Assembly: GCF_039533685.1 (NCBI RefSeq)
Contig: NZ_BAAATZ010000027.1
Span: 1-64,000 of the forward strand
DNA: 64,000 nt
Reading direction: 5' to 3'
From: Actinocorallia aurantiaca
GTDB taxonomy: Bacteria > Actinomycetota > Actinomycetes > Streptosporangiales > Streptosporangiaceae
Shown: positions 27,062 through 34,994 of the stretch, piece by piece
How the letters are laid out: each line of letters begins with the position of its first letter
How positions within the stretch are numbered: position 1 is the first letter of the stretch
The notes under the pieces: model-generated
Told to the model about the DNA's origin: nothing
The model's database searches: none
The model's input: the letters and a program-made list of their open reading frames with translations, nothing else
Position numbers and translations under genes: made by a program

Positions 27062-27088
27062 CTGGCACTCCCAGTCTACGAGTGCCAA
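27062..27088 (-). promoter_or_regulatory. CIRCE operator upstream of hrcA
   Basis: On the minus strand: TTGGCACTC, nine bases, GAGTGCCAG. This matches the CIRCE consensus TTAGCACTC-N9-GAGTGCTAA in 15 of 18 arm positions with exact nine-base spacing. It lies 17 bases before the hrcA start codon, so HrcA should repress its own operon. Confidence 0.93.
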
Positions 27089-27114
27089 GTGTACGGTCCC
27101 GGAGGACGAAGTCG

Positions 27115-27930
27115 ATGTGCGAGAGTCTGGTCATGTCCTGGGAAGAGGTCGCCGACCGGTGTTTCCGCCGCCGGTACGACGGATTCGACGTGAACACGGG
27201 CGTGATCGCCGGGCGGCTGGGCGCGGTGCTGATCGACACCCGGGCCTCGGTGCCCGAGGGCCTGGAGCTGAGGGAACAGCTGCGCGAGCTGGGCTTCAAG
27301 GCGCCCGTCGCGGTGGTCAACACCCACGGCCACTTCGACCACTGCTTCGGCAACGCCGCCTTCGACGGCCCGTTCTGGGGCCATCTCGATCTTCCCGGAT
27401 ATCTCGAGCGCGAGGCCTGGCGCACCCTGGCCGAGGACGACCCGGACTGGGCCCTCCAGGTCGAGGGCACCCCGGTGACCGCCCCCTCCCGGCTGGTCCG
27501 CGACACCGCGCTGATCGACCTCGGCGACCGGATCGTCGAACTGCACCACCTCGGCCGCGGCCACACCGGCCACGACCTGCTCGTCCGGGTGCCCGACTGC
27601 GGTCTGGTCTTCGCCGGCGACCTCGTCGAGGAGGCCGGGCCGCCCTGCTACGGCTCCGACAGCTTCCCCCTGGACTGGCCGATCACCCTCACCCGGCTGC
27701 TGGGGCTGGAGCCGGACCTCATCGTCCCCGGCCACGGCGACCCCGTCGGCGCGCGGTTCGTGGAGCGGCAGCGGGACGCGATCGCCTCGGTCGCCCTGGG
27801 CATCCGGGAGACCTACGACGCCGGGCTCGACCCGTTGAAGGCCCTCCGGAGCGGTGACTGGCCCTACGATCCGGCTCTTCTGCTGCACGCGGTACGTCGC
27901 GGACACCTCCAGCTGGCGGCCTCGGGTTAG
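27115..27930 (+). CDS. MBL-fold metallohydrolase
   Basis: Metallo-beta-lactamase-fold hydrolase (271 aa) with the full metal signature: THGHFDHCFG (HxHxDH), GHTGHDL, FAGDLVEE and a final VPGHGDPVG. This pattern fits the glyoxalase-II/quinoprotein-type subgroup; the substrate is unknown. The ATG chosen has GGAGG nine bases upstream; a second ATG at residue 7 is possible. It is divergent from hrcA, and the spacer holds the CIRCE element, so its expression might also be affected by HrcA. Confidence 0.85.
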   Translation: MCESLVMSWEEVADRCFRRRYDGFDVNTGVIAGRLGAVLIDTRASVPEGLELREQLRELGFKAPVAVVNTHGHFDHCFGNAAFDGPFWGHLDLPGYLEREAWRTLAEDDPDWALQVEGTPVTAPSRLVRDTALIDLGDRIVELHHLGRGHTGHDLLVRVPDCGLVFAGDLVEEAGPPCYGSDSFPLDWPITLTRLLGLEPDLIVPGHGDPVGARFVERQRDAIASVALGIRETYDAGLDPLKALRSGDWPYDPALLLHAVRRGHLQLAASG

Positions 27931-27940
27931 GGTCTAGGGC

Positions 27941-28759
27941 GTGCGCAGCAAGGACTATGGCGAAGACATACTCGCCGGGAACTGGCGCCTGCCGCGGAAG
28001 GGGCAGATCCCGGAGGTCCCGGCCGAACGCGACCTGGTCGTGGAGGACCCCGACAGCGGTTTCTGCGGTGCGGTCGTGGCCTGCGGCAAGGACGAGGTCA
28101 CCCTGGAGGACAGGTTCGGCAGGCGCCGGGTCTTCCCCCTGTCGGTGGCGGCCTTCCTGCTCGACGGGCGGCCCGTCACCCTCGTGCGGCCGGGACCGCG
28201 GCAGCCGGGCAGGGCGGTCAGCGCGTCCGGCTCGCTCTACGTCCGCGACCACAGGGCGAGGGTGGCCAGGGAGAGCCGGATCTACGTCGAGGGCGTGCAC
28301 GACGCCGAGCTGGTCGAGAAGATCTGGGGCCACGACCTGCGGATCGAGGGCGTGGCCGTGGAGTACCTGGAGGGCGTCGACGACCTCCCGCTGATCGTCG
28401 AGGAGTTCGAGCCGGGCCCGGGACGCAGGCTCGGCGTCCTGGTCGACCACCTGGTGCCCGGTTCCAAGGAGTCGCGGATAGCCGCGAAGATCACCGACCC
28501 GCACGTGCTGATCTGCGGGCACCCCTTCATCGACGTCTGGCAGGCGGTGAAGCCCCGCGCGCTGGGCATCCGCGCCTGGCCGGAGGTGCCCAAGGGCTTC
28601 GACTGGAAGGAAGGGGTCTGCGCCCGCCTCGGCTGGCCCGGCAACACCGGTGCAGCATGGAGGAGAATCCTCAGTTCCGTCCGTTCTTATGCCGATCTGG
28701 AACCAGAACTACTCGGACGCGTCGAAGAGTTGATTGACTTCGTCACCGCCAAGGAGTGA
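27941..28759 (+). CDS. DUF3097 family protein
   Basis: Actinobacteria-specific conserved protein (272 aa). Typical segments are YVEGVHDAELVEKIWGHDLR, reminiscent of a TOPRIM-type strand-helix with Glu, then DHLVPGSKESRIA and VLICGHPFIDVWQAVKP. The resemblance to TOPRIM (E..., DxxxxGSK) is my reading of the motif and suggests nucleic-acid chemistry, untested. GTG start, ten bases after the MBL gene, and four-base GTGA overlap with the next gene: one operon. Confidence 0.85.
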   Translation: MRSKDYGEDILAGNWRLPRKGQIPEVPAERDLVVEDPDSGFCGAVVACGKDEVTLEDRFGRRRVFPLSVAAFLLDGRPVTLVRPGPRQPGRAVSASGSLYVRDHRARVARESRIYVEGVHDAELVEKIWGHDLRIEGVAVEYLEGVDDLPLIVEEFEPGPGRRLGVLVDHLVPGSKESRIAAKITDPHVLICGHPFIDVWQAVKPRALGIRAWPEVPKGFDWKEGVCARLGWPGNTGAAWRRILSSVRSYADLEPELLGRVEELIDFVTAKE

Positions 28760-29169
28760 CCACCTTGTCCCGCCGCCCCCGCCCCACCCCCACCGTCCGG
28801 CTCCCCGACGGTTACGCCGCCGGCTCGCACGGGGGTCCCACGACCCCGGACGAGCGCCAGTGGGCGCTGACCGCCTACATCGGCCAGTTCCTGCTGTGGG
28901 CGCTCCCGCCGCTGTACGTCTACCTGACCAAGAAGAACCGGTCGGCCTACGCCCGCCACCACGGCCGCCAGGCGCTCAATCTCGCCCTCACCACGGGGAT
29001 CGTCTTCGGGATCTCGGTCTTCCTCTACCAGTGGGCCGACTTCTTCCTGTGGATCGCCGGAGGCACGGTGACGGTGTCGATGTGCCTCGTGGTCTACAGC
29101 GCCACCCGGATCAACCGGGGCGCCTGGCACCGGCTGCCCGCGGTGGTGGCCTGGCCGATCGTCAGGTGA
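28756..29169 (+). CDS. DUF4870-like membrane protein
   Basis: A 137-aa protein with a Pro/Arg-rich N-terminus and three hydrophobic helices (about residues 42-58, 80-95 and 98-117). The motif RHHGRQALNLALTTGI is the DUF4870 (Tic20-like) hallmark, where related proteins have H..QALN. The function is unknown. GTG start overlaps the DUF3097 stop. Confidence 0.78.
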   Translation: MTTLSRRPRPTPTVRLPDGYAAGSHGGPTTPDERQWALTAYIGQFLLWALPPLYVYLTKKNRSAYARHHGRQALNLALTTGIVFGISVFLYQWADFFLWIAGGTVTVSMCLVVYSATRINRGAWHRLPAVVAWPIVR

Positions 29170-29178
29170 GGCCCGCCC

Positions 29179-30345
29179 TCAGGTGAGGTCGCGGACCACG
29201 GCGTCCGCGAGCAGCCTGCCCTTCAGCGTGAGGACGGCGCGGCCGTCCTGGAGGCGCAGCAGGCCGAGTTCCTCCTGCCCGCGGACCGCCCGCTCGTCCA
29301 GCAGCTCCATCGGGCAGCCGGTGCGCAGCCGCAGCTCCAGCAGGACGCGCTCCACCCGCCGGGTGTCGTCGTCGAGCACCTCGCGGGCGTACGCGGGGGT
29401 GGTCCCCTGCGCCAGGCGCTGGGCGTAGGCGGCGGGGTGCTTGACGTTCCACCAGCGGGTGCCGCCGACGTGGGAATGAGCGCCGGGCCCGGCGCCCCAC
29501 CAGTCGGCGCCCTGCCAGTAGAGCAGGTTGTGCCGGCACTCCCCGCCGGGCAGCGCCCAGTTGGACAGCTCGTACCAGCTCATCCCGGCCTTCTCGAAGA
29601 GCTCGTCGGCCATCAGGTAGCGGTCGGCCATCGCGTCGTCGTCGGGCTCGTCCAGCTCGCCGCGCGCGACCCGGGCCGCGAGCTTCGTGCCCTCCTCGAC
29701 GATCAGCGCGTAGGCGGAGACGTGGTCGGGGCCCGCGGCCAGGGCCTGCTCGACGGACTCCCGCCAGTCGTCGTCGCTCTCGCCCGGGGCGCCGTAGATC
29801 AGGTCGAGGTTGACGTGGTCGAACCCCGCCTCCCTGGCCTGCGCGACCACCAGCGGGACGCGGGCGGGGGTGTGGACGCGGTCCAGAGCCTTCAGCACGT
29901 GGTCCTTGGCGCTCTGCATCCCGTACGAGATCCGGGTGAAACCGGCTTCCCGCAGGCCCGCGAGGGAGGCGGGGCCGACGGTCTCGGGGTTGGCCTCCGT
30001 GGTCACCTCCGCGCCGTCGGCCAGGCCGAACTCGTCACGGACCGCCCGCAGGATCCGGCCGAGGTCCTCCGGAGGGAGCAGGGTGGGGGTGCCGCCGCCG
30101 ACGAACACCGTCCGCACCGGCGCGTCGGCCTCGCCCAAGACCTTCCGGGCGAGCCGGATCTCGGAGATCACCGTGTCGGCGTAGGAGTCGCGGGACGCGC
30201 CGGGGCCCAGCTCCGTCGCCGTGTAGGTGTTGAAGTCGCAGTAGCCGCACCTCGTCACGCAGAACGGGACGTGCACGTAGAACCCGAAGGGACGGCTGCC
30301 GAAACCCTCCAGGGACGCTTCGGGCAGCCGCCCGTCGGCGGGCAT
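29179..30345 (-). CDS. hemW: Radical SAM heme chaperone HemW
   Basis: Radical SAM protein formerly annotated as oxygen-independent coproporphyrinogen III oxidase. The cluster motif is CVTRCGYCDFNTYT (CxxxCxxC at residues 29-36) without the extra Cys of true HemN. The HemW-specific HNLLYW motif is present in ECRHNLLYWQGADWW, which points to heme binding and transfer. The second ATG of the ORF was chosen (388 aa) because AAGGGG lies six bases upstream. The gene usually follows lepA or precedes hrcA in Gram-positives; here a few genes separate them. Confidence 0.92.
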   Translation of the reverse strand: MPADGRLPEASLEGFGSRPFGFYVHVPFCVTRCGYCDFNTYTATELGPGASRDSYADTVISEIRLARKVLGEADAPVRTVFVGGGTPTLLPPEDLGRILRAVRDEFGLADGAEVTTEANPETVGPASLAGLREAGFTRISYGMQSAKDHVLKALDRVHTPARVPLVVAQAREAGFDHVNLDLIYGAPGESDDDWRESVEQALAAGPDHVSAYALIVEEGTKLAARVARGELDEPDDDAMADRYLMADELFEKAGMSWYELSNWALPGGECRHNLLYWQGADWWGAGPGAHSHVGGTRWWNVKHPAAYAQRLAQGTTPAYAREVLDDDTRRVERVLLELRLRTGCPMELLDERAVRGQEELGLLRLQDGRAVLTLKGRLLADAVVRDLT

Positions 30346-30415
30346 GGGATCCCCTTCGGGGAGGGTCGAGGGCATGCCTCCAGTGTTACAGGCGCGCCGG
30401 ACCTCCCCGGACGGT

Positions 30416-31189
30416 TCAGCGCCCTGTGACCGCGTCGAAGTCCACGAGCCGCTGCGGCGCCGTCTCCGTCACCGAGGCGGCGGGCAGGATCCGCATCGTG
30501 CCCGGGACGCCGGGCCGCTGGTCCAGCCGGACCACCCGGCCCGGGTAGGCCCGCTGGGCGATCTCGACGTCCCGCTCGTCCCAGCGGCCGTAGAAGACGG
30601 GGTGGCCGTTCTCCAGCTCCACCTTCTCCGCGCCCGTCGGCCAGCGCCGGAGGAAGGAGTCGATCTCGAAGGCCTCCTGCGGCGACGGCAGGTCCGGGCC
30701 GTTCTCATGCGCCATGCACGCTCCCTCGACCGGTCCGCGCCACGGGGGGAGCCCGCTGAAGAGGCGGTCCGGCCGAATCTCGATCTTGAATGGTTCGGTG
30801 AGCCGCACGGACTCGCCCCTGCCCACGACGGCCGTCTCGATGTGGCGTCCGCCGCGCAGCGAGTGGACGTGCACGCGCACCCCGTCGGGCGTCAGGTCGA
30901 CGACCCAGTAGCAGGGCACCCCGTACCCGGCGTACAGCTCCCGCTTGGCCCCCAGGTCGCGGGCGCGGGAGGCGTCCGAGGCCACCTCGACGGCCAGGAG
31001 CGGGGCGCCCTCCACGAACCCCTCACGGTCCTGGGCCTCGCAGTAGACCAGGAGGTCGGCGTGGATCCAGGTGCCGTCGCCGAGGTGAGCCGCGGCGGAC
31101 GTCCTGGTCCTCATGTCGCCGTATTCGGCGATCATCAGCGGGGCGAGGAGGTCCGCCACGAGGATCTGGTGCAAGAGTGTGTGACCCAC
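30416..31189 (-). CDS. Uma2-family (DUF820) endonuclease-like protein with C-terminal extension
   Basis: PD-(D/E)XK-superfamily protein of the Uma2 group, abundant in actinobacteria and cyanobacteria, of unknown physiological role. Seen: HADLLVYCE (catalytic Asp), PLLAVEVAS (Glu strand) and RELYAGYGVPCYWVVDL, the group's most conserved stretch. The N-terminal helix region is shorter than usual, so the start may lie elsewhere or the protein may be trimmed. About 100 extra residues follow the Uma2 fold (from FSGLPPWRG) with no known domain. Confidence 0.75.
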   Translation of the reverse strand: MGHTLLHQILVADLLAPLMIAEYGDMRTRTSAAAHLGDGTWIHADLLVYCEAQDREGFVEGAPLLAVEVASDASRARDLGAKRELYAGYGVPCYWVVDLTPDGVRVHVHSLRGGRHIETAVVGRGESVRLTEPFKIEIRPDRLFSGLPPWRGPVEGACMAHENGPDLPSPQEAFEIDSFLRRWPTGAEKVELENGHPVFYGRWDERDVEIAQRAYPGRVVRLDQRPGVPGTMRILPAASVTETAPQRLVDFDAVTGR

Positions 31190-31267
31190 GACGCTCAGTT
31201 TTCACCACAGAACGCGTGGTCACCGGCGATTTTGGACACCGTGAAGACTCGATCTGGTCACGGACCG

Positions 31268-31585
31268 TCAACCCTTGACCGTGGTGAGCAGGACGACCGC
31301 GTCCGCGACCGCGGTCAGGCCGTGCCGCTCGTGCGGGATGGGGGCCAGCTCCCCCTCGCGCAGCTCGGTGTCGCCCACCCCCGAGGTGATCCTGACGTGG
31401 CCGGTGAGCACCTGGAGGCTCGCGGCGTGCGGGGAGTTGTGCTCGTCCAGGCTGGAACCGGCGGTCAACGCGATCACCGTCTGCCGCAGCGGTCCCTCGT
31501 GCAGGAACAGGTGGGCGCTCCGCCCGTTCTTGTCGGCTTTCGCGTCGGTGAGGTGGCGCTCGGCGAGTGTTCTGAGATCCGTCAT
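31268..31585 (-). CDS. Small cupin-domain protein
   Basis: A 105-aa single-domain cupin. Seen: SSLDEHNSPHAASLQVLTGHVRI and LREGELAPIPHERHGLTAVAD, matching the two cupin motifs with possible metal ligands Glu, His, His and a second-motif His. Likely binds a metal and a small molecule; substrate unknown. Stands alone between the Uma2 and DUF4870 genes. Confidence 0.78.
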   Translation of the reverse strand: MTDLRTLAERHLTDAKADKNGRSAHLFLHEGPLRQTVIALTAGSSLDEHNSPHAASLQVLTGHVRITSGVGDTELREGELAPIPHERHGLTAVADAVVLLTTVKG

Positions 31586-31645
31586 GGTCTGGAGATTCCC
31601 GGACCGGCGGGCCGGAATCCTCCCCGAGCGCCACGCGACTGTGCT

Positions 31646-32167
31646 TCAGCTCACCATCGGGATGGCCAGCCACTGCGGGTAGCGGTACCACTCGCCGCGG
31701 TTGGCCGCGACCCCCGCCATGACCAGGAAGACGACCTCGAGTACCGCCAGCGGGATGAACAGCAGGAAGCCGAGCCCGAAGGTCACCACGGACACGAACA
31801 TCACCGCCATCACGTAGAGGAAGGAGGTGATCGAGAGGTTGAGGGCCTGCGCCGAGTGCCAGCGGATGTACTGCGAGCGGTCCTTGTACAGGAGGTAGGT
31901 GAGCAGCGGCGCGAAGAAGCCCACGACCAGCTGCCCGAGATGCGCGACCATCGCGTAGGTCCGCTCCTCGGACGGGTTCACCGGCGGGCCGGCCTGGACG
32001 AAGGGCTGCTGGGAGAAGGGCGGCGGCGTCGGCTGCGCGTAGGGCGGCTGGCCGTAGGGCGACTGGCCGTAGGGCGACTGGCCGTAGGGCGGCTGCTGGC
32101 CATAAGGCGGCTGCTGGCCGTAGGGGTTGCCGTAAGGCTGCTGGGGGTTCCAGCCTGGATCGGTCAT
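31646..32167 (-). CDS. DUF4870 membrane protein with PYGQ repeats
   Basis: A 173-aa protein. The N-terminal 60 residues are tandem Pro-Tyr-Gly-Gln repeats (units such as PPYGQQ and SPYGQ), likely disordered and cytoplasmic. The rest is a three-helix DUF4870/Tic20-like domain with RWHSAQALNLSITSF. It is a homologue of the shorter DUF4870-like protein 2.5 kb to the left. The function is unknown. The start ATG follows a purine-poor leader, so the exact start is moderately certain. Confidence 0.78.
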   Translation of the reverse strand: MTDPGWNPQQPYGNPYGQQPPYGQQPPYGQSPYGQSPYGQPPYAQPTPPPFSQQPFVQAGPPVNPSEERTYAMVAHLGQLVVGFFAPLLTYLLYKDRSQYIRWHSAQALNLSITSFLYVMAVMFVSVVTFGLGFLLFIPLAVLEVVFLVMAGVAANRGEWYRYPQWLAIPMVS

Positions 32168-32432
32168 GCCTGCGCTCGTTTCTGCTCTTGCCGGCGGGGG
32201 CGCGTCCTTTCCGCTTCTGACGTGAGGGACGGCCGGATGGTTCACCCTCCCACCGCTCCCGGCCGGACGCGCGGGGGTCCTCCGTCCCCCGCGCGTCCGG
32301 CCGGCTCCTCCTGAGCCGACCCCGCCCCCGTTCCCCGCGAAGTCGCCCTTCCGCATGATCCGGGAAACTCCCCGGCCGGATCCCCGCGATCTGTACTGTT
32401 TTTCTGGACAAAGTGGATTCTCGGGAGGCTGG

Positions 32433-33932
32433 ATGTCCCACCCGGACCCGGAGCGCGCCACGCGGGAGCTCACCGCGATCAACTGGTGCCTCGACGTCCT
32501 GGCCAAACAGGGCATCAGCTCCAAGGCCGAGATCGCCCGCCGGCTGCCGGCGCGCTACAGCGCCAGCGCCGTCGCCAAGTACCTCAACCGGGAACGGGGG
32601 CTGTCCCCCGAGTTCGTCCGCGACCTGGCGGTCCTGGCCAGACTGCCGGTCGCCGAGGTCTTCGGCGCCCTCGGCTGGCTGCCCGCCGAGGAACTGCCCC
32701 GCACCGTCCTGACCGACCTGGCGCACGACGCCGTCTCGGCCCTGCGCGCCCTCGCCGCCGTCCCCGACCTCGCCTCGTTCGTCCGCCCCGCGCCGCCCGC
32801 CCCCACGGCCGCCGCCCAGGCCCTCCTCTCCGACGAAGCCGGACGGGAGCGGTTCAGCGTGCTGCTCACCCAGGTCGTCTCCGGACGGCGCTACCGGACG
32901 GCCACCAACCTGGTCGGAGAGTTCGCGCTGCGTCCCGGAGCCCGTCCCCTCGCCGCCGAGAAGGTCACCCGGCTGGCGCTCGAGGCCGGATTCGACCAGG
33001 TGCCCGACCTCTCCGACGAACACGCGGCGGTGCGGTGGGAACTGCTCGCCAGGACCGCCAACGCGCTGTCCGACGGGCAGGAGTACAGCTGGCAGGGCGG
33101 CGCCGGGCACCTGACCTGGCGGACCGCCGCGACCGGCTGGCCGTCGCACCTGCTGGTCCAGGACTCCGTCGCCGGCCAGCAGCGGCCCTCCACCGGAATG
33201 CCGCTGACCTGGCCGCAGGCCCGCACCGTCGTCGTCATCGGCGGAAGGGAGAGCGCGGGCCCCGCCGCGGCCCTCCTCGCCGAGGCGCTGGACTGGCAGT
33301 TCGTGCTGATCCGCCCGAACGTCGAGGTGACCCCCGGCGGGCGCGTCCGTACCTACCCGTCCGACCTCACCCGCTCGCGCACCCACACCTGGATCCACGT
33401 CGCCCGGCACATCCAGCACCGCGGCGACCAGGGAGTCCCCTGGCACACGGTCGTGCTGCTGCGCCCCGACGCGCTCACCTCCCCGGGAGGCGCGATCCAC
33501 CCCTACGCCGCCGAACTGCTGGAACGCACCCCGGCGAGCGTCGTCTACGTCCGCCCGACCGGGGAGCACCTGTCCTGGTGGGCGACCCGCAACGCCGGAA
33601 ACCACGACCACGGGCGGTACGACACCGAACGGGCGGTGAACCGGCTCAGAACGCTCTACGCCTCGATCGAGGAGATCCTCCGGCGGCGCGACGGGGCCCG
33701 GGACCTGCTGCTGCGGCTGCCCCGGCCGGCACGGGCCCTCGCCCCGCACACCCCCGAACTGCCCGGCGAGGTCATGGACCAGACGGCGCGAGTGGCGTGG
33801 ACGGCGGCGCGCTGGCTCTCCCGCGAGGGCCGCGCGGACCCGCTGCGGCCCGGCGCCCTGTCCGGCTGGCGCCGCCTGCTGGCCGCCGACCCCGACGCCG
33901 CCGTCCCCCGGCTCACCCGGCCCGGCCGGTGA
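32433..33932 (+). CDS. HTH-containing protein, unknown function
   Basis: A 499-aa protein. The N-terminus is a helix-turn-helix: ISSKAEIARRLPARYSASAV and SPEFVRDLAVLARLPVAEVF resemble an XRE-type domain with regulator-like spacing. The rest (residues about 110-490) contains a Rossmann-like stretch VVVIGGRESAGPAAALLAEAL, suggesting an NTP or nucleotide-binding domain, without a canonical Walker A. The start has GGAGG six bases upstream. Actinobacterial homologues are uncharacterised. It is tail-to-tail with a possible tiny Cys-rich peptide and upstream of the FHA gene. Confidence 0.6.
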   Translation: MSHPDPERATRELTAINWCLDVLAKQGISSKAEIARRLPARYSASAVAKYLNRERGLSPEFVRDLAVLARLPVAEVFGALGWLPAEELPRTVLTDLAHDAVSALRALAAVPDLASFVRPAPPAPTAAAQALLSDEAGRERFSVLLTQVVSGRRYRTATNLVGEFALRPGARPLAAEKVTRLALEAGFDQVPDLSDEHAAVRWELLARTANALSDGQEYSWQGGAGHLTWRTAATGWPSHLLVQDSVAGQQRPSTGMPLTWPQARTVVVIGGRESAGPAAALLAEALDWQFVLIRPNVEVTPGGRVRTYPSDLTRSRTHTWIHVARHIQHRGDQGVPWHTVVLLRPDALTSPGGAIHPYAAELLERTPASVVYVRPTGEHLSWWATRNAGNHDHGRYDTERAVNRLRTLYASIEEILRRRDGARDLLLRLPRPARALAPHTPELPGEVMDQTARVAWTAARWLSREGRADPLRPGALSGWRRLLAADPDAAVPRLTRPGR

Positions 33933-33938
33933 CCCCCG

Positions 33939-34016
33939 CTACTCGCACCCGCAGGAGCCGTCCTGCTCGCAACCGCAACCGCCCCTGACCGGACCGGACT
34001 TCCCCATCCTCCGCAA
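33939..34016 (-). CDS. Candidate 25-residue Cys-rich peptide
   Basis: A tiny ORF ending in GGCGCEQDGSCGCE, where four Cys in CxC pairs with acidic residues resemble a metal-binding or metallothionein-like tail. The TTG start would follow GAGAGG; an ATG three codons in is abutted by GGAGG. It lies six bases from the convergent HTH gene. Too short for statistical support; the Cys pattern is the only reason to list it. Confidence 0.3.
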   Translation of the reverse strand: MRRMGKSGPVRGGCGCEQDGSCGCE

Positions 34017-34179
34017 GACCCTCTCCCCTCGTCGTTCCCCGTGGGCGCCATCCTGGCGCGGGCCCGCCGTCCGGCGCCTCCCCCGAACTCGGGGGTCGGG
34101 TCGTGTCCCGGCACACAGAAACCCGCCCGGAGAGGTGGTTACCTCTGCGAAACCCCCTTCGATCCCTCCTGGTGTTCTC

Positions 34180-34986
34180 ATGCCTCCTCCTGACCGCAGC
34201 CCCGTTCTCGTCACCGGCCCCGACGGCGCGCTCTTCCCTCTCGAACGGGGGGAGAGCGTCGTCTTCGGGCGGGGAACGCAGACCGACATCCCGCTCGGCG
34301 GCGACCCGTGGCTCTCCCGGACCGCCGGACGGATCGCGGCGGTCGACGGCGGCGCGCTGATCAGCAACCTCAGCGGGCGGCACTCGCTCTACGTCCTCAT
34401 CCGCTCCGAACGGCTGCGGCTGCCCGTCACCACCGAGAACGGCGGACTCGGCTTCCTGCTCGCCGAAGGCGGCGCGCTCGTCGGCACCGCGCCCATGCTC
34501 GACCACGGCCGTGCCCTGGACGTCCGGACGGCCGGCGGTACGCCGCCGCCCGCCCCGCCGCCGGACACCCCGTCCCAGGAGACCACCGGGCTGCCCGTCA
34601 GGCTGGACCCCGCCACCAAGGAGTTCATGGTGGCGTTCCTGCTGTGCCGTCCGTGGCTGCTGGACCCCACCCGGATGGCGCCGCTGCCGCGCGCGCCCGA
34701 GCTGGCCAGGCAGGCACTGGAGCTGACCGGCGCCCACCACCTGCTCCGCGGCTTCGACGGCTCGGCGGCGCGCGGAAGGCTCGCCCAGCAGGTGCACGAC
34801 CACCTCAAGGAGCTCAGAGCCAAGATCTACCGGGCCGGCCTCGTCGGCCGGGACCAGCAGCTGAGCCTCAGCGCCATCGCCTCGGCCCTGCTGCACTACG
34901 ACGTGATCGGCCTCCGCCACCTGGAGCTCGCCCGCGACCCCGCGTGGCTGACCGCGCAGGAGAACAAGTGGTGGAAGAGCGGCTGA
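34180..34986 (+). CDS. FHA-domain protein
   Basis: The N-terminal 100 residues fit a forkhead-associated phosphothreonine-binding domain: ESVVFGRGTQTDIPLGGDPW, then LSRTAGRIAAVDGG and ISNLSGRHSLYV (the GR, S-R and N motifs in order). A Pro-rich linker (PPPAPPPDTP) leads to a helical C-terminal domain of about 140 residues. It probably reads Ser/Thr-kinase phosphorylation. The start is uncertain: none of the candidates (34135 GTG, 34174 GTG, 34180 ATG) has a clear ribosome binding site. Confidence 0.7.
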   Translation: MPPPDRSPVLVTGPDGALFPLERGESVVFGRGTQTDIPLGGDPWLSRTAGRIAAVDGGALISNLSGRHSLYVLIRSERLRLPVTTENGGLGFLLAEGGALVGTAPMLDHGRALDVRTAGGTPPPAPPPDTPSQETTGLPVRLDPATKEFMVAFLLCRPWLLDPTRMAPLPRAPELARQALELTGAHHLLRGFDGSAARGRLAQQVHDHLKELRAKIYRAGLVGRDQQLSLSAIASALLHYDVIGLRHLELARDPAWLTAQENKWWKSG

Positions 34987-34994
34987 ACCGCCCG

